Shown piece by piece: positions 53,504-59,013 of a DNA stretch of 59,013 nucleotides. The translations under genes were made by a program, and so were the position numbers. The stretch covers positions 345,532 to 404,544 of the forward strand of contig NMRA01000236.1 of the NCBI GenBank assembly GCA_002633005.1, written 5' to 3'. Numbering within the stretch: position 1 is the stretch's first letter; each line of letters opens with the position of its first letter. Source of the DNA: Phoronis australis. Taxonomy: Eukaryota > Phoronida > Phoronidae. The notes beneath the pieces were generated by a model. It was not told where the DNA came from. It was given only the letters and a program-made list of their open reading frames with translations, and made no database searches.

Positions 53504-56314
53504 CAGTGACGGATCTACGTTTTCAGTAAGGGAGGGTTTAGGATTCCCGTAAAGGTCGAATCCTAGGCGCGTGGCGCCGAGCGGGGGGAGGTCGGGAGGG
53601 GGGTTTCCCCCGTGTAAGACATTTTTTTGTTTTTGCAGCCAAATAGTGAAATTTCCATGCATCCTGGTAAGTTTCTGGCACTTAACATGTCTCTGGAGTT
53701 TTTCTTAAGATAAATAAAATCCTTCTCGGTTTAGTCACATGAACTTGGCTCATAAGTTTCGTGAAACCATATTGTGCACATCTGGGTATGAGTCACACCA
53801 CCAGCAAAAATTTTTGTTGGAACATCTGCTTACACACTCCTTTTTTAGCATACGAAATGTCGTAAACGAAAAAGTGTGGTGTGTATACAGGGGTTTAGAC
53901 AACTTCCAAATATTCAAGAGCATAAGGAGCACCGACGGGGAGTTAAAACTTGAATATCAGATGATCGTGTAACAACAGCCTCAAGTTGTTTAAGAACAAA
54001 AACCTATACTGTTAGTCCGGAAATAAACATGTGTTCTGTCTCGTTACGAGAAAAACTGGCAAACGATGGTGCTCGCAGCTCATAGTCTATTATTAAAAGC
54101 GAAATAAATAATTAAGTATCACTTTATTAAACTGAATCACGTTGACAACAATTGAAAAACGTCAAATGTATCAGGAAACAAATCATCTGAAAACAGTTTC
54201 ACGAAACCAAAACATCTGTGCACAGTGGTGAAAAGATATACTGGACTAGTTTGCAGAGGGACCAGATGTACACTGAGAGAACACAAAAAGGCTGACCTGG
54301 TCCGTCACGAGACCAAGAGTACACCTGTGCCTATTATCCCTATACAAATAGTCGATCTGTCGTGGGACCAAACAGTACTGGCTGAGATAAACAGTTTTAC
54401 AAAGCACACATTGGTAAAAAAATCACAAGACTAGTTCGCCGAGGGACCAGAAGCACACTGAAACTCAACATCTACACAAATCAAGCTGGCCTGGTCGGTC
54501 GCAAGACCTAAAGTGTACTATGCAAGAAATTTTGAATTGAAAACTTCTTTCTAGACGCTTTTTAATCCCCAGTGTTTACTCATACGGTAGCCCTATTCTT
54601 CTGTTGTCTAGACTGCCAAGGAATCTGTATATCGGATCCAATGGTTTGCTCCTCTTGGAACCACTCTACCCAGATATCTTCGATGTTTGTTCCCAACGCT
54701 TGCACTTCGTCAATGAGCTTGTAAGCCTCTACAATGTCAGCATCTCGTTTCGCAGCTCAGTTGGCACTAAGACCCTTGAGGTTGCCAAGTCCATTCAAAA
54801 GACTTACACGCGCAATTAAATTTGATCCGTTCATCATGGAACTACTTCAAACCTTGACGATGTATCCCAGGACCTATTTGCATCTCTTGCAATTTTCGAA
54901 ATAAACTCCCCAATGTCTGAACGCTTGAAACCCGAAGTACTAACATCAAATAAATGCCCATGGGCATGAGCGTTTCATCGGGTGAGCCTTTTTGCGGAAA
55001 TTCCCAATATAAAAGACGGCAGTGTGCGTATTGCAGGTAGAAAGACGGTAGGTGTTGAGGTCGGAACTAGGGCTCCTTAGGAGGCCTACTGAACATCGCA
55101 CCAGTCCCGCAATACTTTGTTGTGAAAGAACAACTTCCCTGCAATTTTTGGTACTGTACACTGTTCGCGAATGCGATCACTTTGTCAATGCGAGTGCCCC
55201 TTGGTCATTCTTTGTATAGACATAACTTGTTAGAGTTTATCTTCAAACGGACTCGCGACTAGACCACGGCGCCCGCCTCAACAGCAATTCTTCGGAAAAA
55301 GATTTTTTTTCAAAAATATTACATGTACATGTACACTGTATGATATTGCGCAAGACAAATTTACTATACATCAGTTACAAACGTTTGGAGTGTAATAGAA
55401 CACCCCGGCCAACCCGCGATCGAGAACGACCGGAAAGCGATCGAGAACGAAACCGGTTGCGAGAAGCGAAGCCAGGCAAGGTGAGTAAATTTGATGAATT
55501 TACGTTGTTTTTACTTCCAATGTGAAAACAGAGACATGAGTTCAAGGTGTAACACATTGAGGAAGGGCAGGTAGAGGTTTGGGCTGGTGTCTGTTCCAAT
55601 TATTGGAGATAAGTTACGTTGAACGAGGCATCGCTTGAGTCAAAGGGGATTCGTATGTCATTTTGGCAAATTGCGGTTATTATTGGCACTAAATCAATAA
55701 ATTGACCATGAAGTTATGAAGAAGTGACTTGTGAAAGTATAGCACAACGCTTGTTTTTCGTAGTTTTGTCAGGATCTCTGATTTTTCGACACTTTTCTGT
55801 TGAAAGATGCGATCGAGAACGCAAAGATAAGCGATCGGAAACGCAAATTTTTGTAGTGTTTATGCGATCGAGAACGCATCGTGGTGTGCCTAACAGTTAT
55901 GAACTTTTTAGTTATAAAACGTGAAAAGGGTTACAAAATAAGTGTGGTGCAATGAATTAATCACATTTTGAGTCATTACTGTTACTTTCGTTTCCAAATT
56001 AAACAATATCATAGCATTATCCTTAAATTAAAATGAGCGACTACATGTACATCAAGCCCTATTTTAGTTATAGATATTTTCACAAATGAATTTATTTTCA
56101 TTTCAGGAAACACGTTCACTGTTATTATTGTGAGGCGAGCTTCAACGAACAGATTGATCAGGGCGTGAAAGTACACCCTACCAGGGTTTTGAAATACAGA
56201 CATACTTTTAGACGAAAACAAGTGGAACAAGGGGTTCTAAACTAAGACTCACCCAGAAATTGTTCCATGTGGCGTGTAAGCCAGGAGTAAACAAATTGTT
56301 GCTGCAGATGAAAG

Positions 56315-56624
56315 CAGTGGCTGATTTAGGAGGGGGGTTGTCAAGGGGGCCATGCCCTGTAAAATTCTCTCACATACCATTTGGCAGTCCGGGGTGCGAA
56401 TTGCCGACTAGCAAATGCGCGCACCCAAATGGGCTCGAGGGGTTAATGCGCAATTCATAGGCCTTGAACAAACCCCGTGTACCTTTTTTTAGTAATAAGG
56501 TCCACAAACCCAAAAATTCGAGGCCCCTGCATCCCTACATTTTAGGCTGGGCGTGCGCATGTGGCAAAATTCTGACTATTCCTGTGCCCTGCACCCCCAA
56601 CTCAAAATCCTGGATCCGCCCCTG
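56315..56624. mobile_element. 310-bp MITE, family B (5-bp TSD GAAAG)
   Basis: It begins CAGTGGCTGATTTAGG and ends GGATCCGCCCCTG. GAAAG lies on both sides (56310-56314 and 56625-56629). It is itself interrupted by a family-A copy at 56416-56563. Confidence 0.85.
56416..56563. mobile_element. MITE, family A copy nested in a family B MITE
   Basis: TGCGCGCACCC at the left, GGGCGTGCGCATG at the right, flanked by GCAAA on both sides. The uninterrupted family-B copy at 50534 shows the empty site (GGGCAAAAT). Confidence 0.75.
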
Positions 56625-57653
56625 GAAAGCGAGTGCCGAATCTTCTTGCAAGATTGTGACAGAAATAGGAAAAAAAAAAACAAATACGGCAGTGAAGTTA
56701 AAGATTGATGACGAGCGTGCTTGTGGGAAGCGAGTAGAATGCTGCAACACCATTCGTGAGGTGATTCAAAGATTACCGCTCATGAACGTCTGGGATTTAA
56801 AAAAATGCCAGAAATAGTGTTAACTGTTTTGCTGATAAAACGGGTGATATTTTCTTGGATGTTTTACTGATATTATCGATACAGTGATGAACAGATTGAC
56901 TTGTGGCACTTGTGCGGCTCGGATATACAACGTATGTTTGACTCTTCTATTTTGTAGTATTGGTCCTGAGTGCATCTTCAGTTCATGATTTCCTGTTTAA
57001 CATGACATTGAAAAAGAGCGAGGCAAGATATAATACACCTACTATATTGTGATTTTCTCAAAAACTTAGTTAAAATGTTGTCTTTAACATCACTTCAAGA
57101 CACAATGTAGTGATTACACAGGAAATCAATAACAATATTAAAGCAATTCTATAATATTATTAATCTTTTATCACACATACCTCAAAATTGGTTATACGGG
57201 AAAAAGATATAAAACATTGCTTTAGGGAAATCAACATAACACATCCAGTGTACATTTCCTTCGAATTATTTTTGGAGTGTATTAGAGTAAATCATCACTC
57301 AATCATAGACAATCTGTTTTGGACCGGTGCATAAAATTCTCTCACACGGAATCAACAATATGAAAACAGTTTCTACAGTTATGGCAGACATATGTTTTTT
57401 TTAAATACTAATTGGTCTTAACAATTGTATGTAAGAATCACCCAATGACACATAGAGTGGCCATTAAAATGTACCCAAACACAACAAAAATGCACTGGTT
57501 CTGTTAAAGATGCTGCTGAAATAACACAAATAGGAAAAAGGTTCAAAACAAAACGTCAAAATACTATCACATCTGACAACTACCAACCATAAACTCTGTA
57601 AATCTGAATAAAGTTTCGTGAATTAACAACTTTCACTACAGGACTGAATGATT

Positions 57654-57812
57654 TTATTCATGGTCATTCTGATTCTCATGTCTGTAGAAGGAGGCATACT
57701 CTTTGCATGACCCATTCACAACTTACAACAAGGAGTGTCCTCAGGCGTACTCTTTCTGTGAAACATTGATCGCAGATAGGGCACTGAAACAACTTGGTTC
57801 CTGAGCACTATG
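57654..57812 (-). pseudogene. C2H2 zinc-finger remnant inside the 3.3-kb element
   Basis: The minus strand reads LFQCPICDQCFTERVRLR. After a frameshift it reads GSCKEYASFYRHENQNDHE and then stops (TAA 57656-57654). Cys/His spacing suggests two C2H2 fingers, the second ending the protein. The broken frame makes it non-functional as read. Confidence 0.45.
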
Positions 57813-58638
57813 CTTCATATTGTGTTTTCTTATGCAATAAAAAATCTTGCCCCATGCAACACGGGGCTGGTAAAGGTCTTGCTTGCAACTAGTGAGTGAC
57901 ACTGTGTTTTATTGTCATGTGGTTATACAAAATAGGTTTCTTCCTGAACGAAGCTCCACAACATATATGCATACACAGCCCTTTGTCACATGCAGCAGTT
58001 GTGCTACCGGTACTCTTTTTTGGAGGCGTGTGTGTTAACACTCTGAAGGACTCCTCATGCGGCTACAGTTCAACTGAAAAATCAAATGCATTAAATCATA
58101 TTTGTGAGGCTAAATCTCATACAGAAATCATAAGAAACGGTGAAACTATAACAAACAATTAACCTGTCAACTACTTCATGGTCGTATTATTCTAAAATTA
58201 TTGATATAACACCGTAACTTGAACAATTATTCAGGAAAATGCACCGAAAAAACGTGCGTTCACGATCACCATGGAGAATTAACAGCTTCGTTCCCGATCG
58301 CCGTCTCACACGAGGACCTGCTTGTATCGGTAGATAGCTCGAATTGTTTCACATATTATAACTAACAAAGGTGTCACCAGGGACGATTTCACTATAAACG
58401 TCACACGTGTCCACTAAAGAACCCAGGAATTGCTAATAACAAGTAGAAATTGACGAATTTACGAGACGCAAGTCATTTTACCGAAAGCCATTGCATTCTG
58501 CGGTCTCTATTTCAAAAAATAGCAAAAGCCAAGTATTATTTCAGATCCACAACAAAGGATAAGCTCTGACGCTTTTCGATGTGCCGCATCGGTACCAAAG
58601 TAGCCTCTATTTAAGAAGAAAATGACACTTAAACTCAC

Positions 58639-58663
58639 CGGGTACTTCACTGTCGTCTGCCAT
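58639..58663 (-). CDS. Possible first exon of a gene carried by the 3.3-kb element
   Basis: Just inside the right inverted repeat, minus-strand ATG 58663-58661 opens MADDSEVP and meets a G|GTGAGT donor. The terminal repeat would then serve as its promoter/5' UTR. The downstream exons were not resolved; the zinc-finger remnant at 57654-57812 is a candidate 3' part. Confidence 0.35.
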
Positions 58664-59013
58664 TTTTGTTGTAAGGTCGCGTTCTCGATCGCGGGTTGGC
58701 CGGGGTGCAGAATGACATGGCATGACAGATGAGGTAAAAACGTTGCATGTCAATTCGCCTGAATATCAGGGTTGCGGCACCACACTATTTCCCCTAATCA
58801 AATCAAAACATATCTTAGAGTAAAGAAGCTAGTTACCTAAAGAAATCAGCTATAGAACTGCTCTTTCAGCGGTGGATCCATCTAAAATGCTTGGCTACTT
58901 CAGAAGTGTCGACGGAAGTGCGCGCACAACTGGTCGCGCGTTTTGCCGATGAGCCAAGAAGACTCAGCAATTCACAATGCAAAAAATTATGTTTTCAGAG
59001 TGAGCACCCCCCC

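Larger units (their letters stand above)
55401..58707. mobile_element. 3.3-kb DNA element with 28-bp TIRs and repeated GATCGAGAACG motifs
   Basis: CACCCCGGCCAACCCGCGAT (start of the left repeat, 55401-55428) is mirrored exactly at 58680-58707. AGAA abuts the left end and, after one extra C, the right end. GCGATCGAGAACG or close variants recur near 55418, 55437, 55806, 55834 and 55862, and in inverted form near 58250, 58290 and 58680. They look like subterminal protein-binding sites. The insertion point is proved by comparison with hAT copy 1, which runs through uninterrupted. I could not assign a superfamily. Confidence 0.8.
53504..59013 (-). mobile_element. hAT-type DNA transposon relic, copy 2, running off the window
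   Basis: It starts CAGTGACGGATCTACG. Sequences at 54125-55400 and 58708-59013 match copy 1 (28688-32320) in order. Transposase text on the minus strand (54584-54960) is too broken to read through. A 3.3-kb element splits it at 55401-58707. Base 59013 lies near the position where copy 1 reaches its right end. Confidence 0.65.

Overview
The window is animal nuclear DNA. Genes are split into short exons with GT/AG junctions whose codon phases join correctly, introns are long, and there are no bacterial-type operons, rRNA genes or CRISPR arrays. The gene set (LIN7, a CAP/ShKT secreted-type protein, a four-pass membrane protein, a FUT8-like exon) and the transposon mix (LINEs, hAT, a Kolobok-like THAP element, a Helitron-like element, many MITEs) suggest a marine invertebrate, perhaps amphioxus, a hemichordate or a similar deuterostome. 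I cannot fix the species from sequence alone.

Left part, 1-9 kb: a minus-strand gene for a four-pass membrane protein with a long, N-glycosylation-rich first loop can be assembled from at least six phase-compatible exons (282-4705). It is followed by a single FUT8-like exon (plus, 6432-6520) and an intronless 321-residue protein with a C-terminal membrane anchor (plus, 7949-8914, poly(A) signal at 9060).

Middle-left, 11.7-22.7 kb: a head-to-head gene pair. On the minus strand a five-exon gene (11767-15754) encodes a 278-residue acidic protein. On the plus strand a complete six-exon LIN7 gene (16235-22155) encodes a 193-residue L27-PDZ scaffold protein. About 480 bp lie between the two start codons. 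A 1.35-kb inverted repeat sits in LIN7 intron 1. A candidate alternative last exon with its own poly(A) signal sits in LIN7 intron 3.

Centre, 26-48.2 kb: one gene of up to 14 exons (25963-48202) encodes signal peptide, ShKT domain, short linker, CAP domain, Cys-rich module, second ShKT domain and a hydrophobic C-terminal segment (about 419 residues). Its introns are loaded with mobile DNA: a hAT relic split by a 988-bp MITE, a 5'-truncated L1-type LINE with target-site duplication and poly(A) tail, a Helitron-like element with tandem hairpin repeats, and a second truncated LINE.

Right part, 48.7-59 kb: no host gene was recognised. It holds a 22-bp minisatellite, several MITEs, a 1.08-kb Kolobok-like element with long inverted repeats and a THAP fragment, and a second hAT copy split by a 3.3-kb element. 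That element has 28-bp terminal inverted repeats, repeated GATCGAGAACG motifs and remains of a zinc-finger gene.
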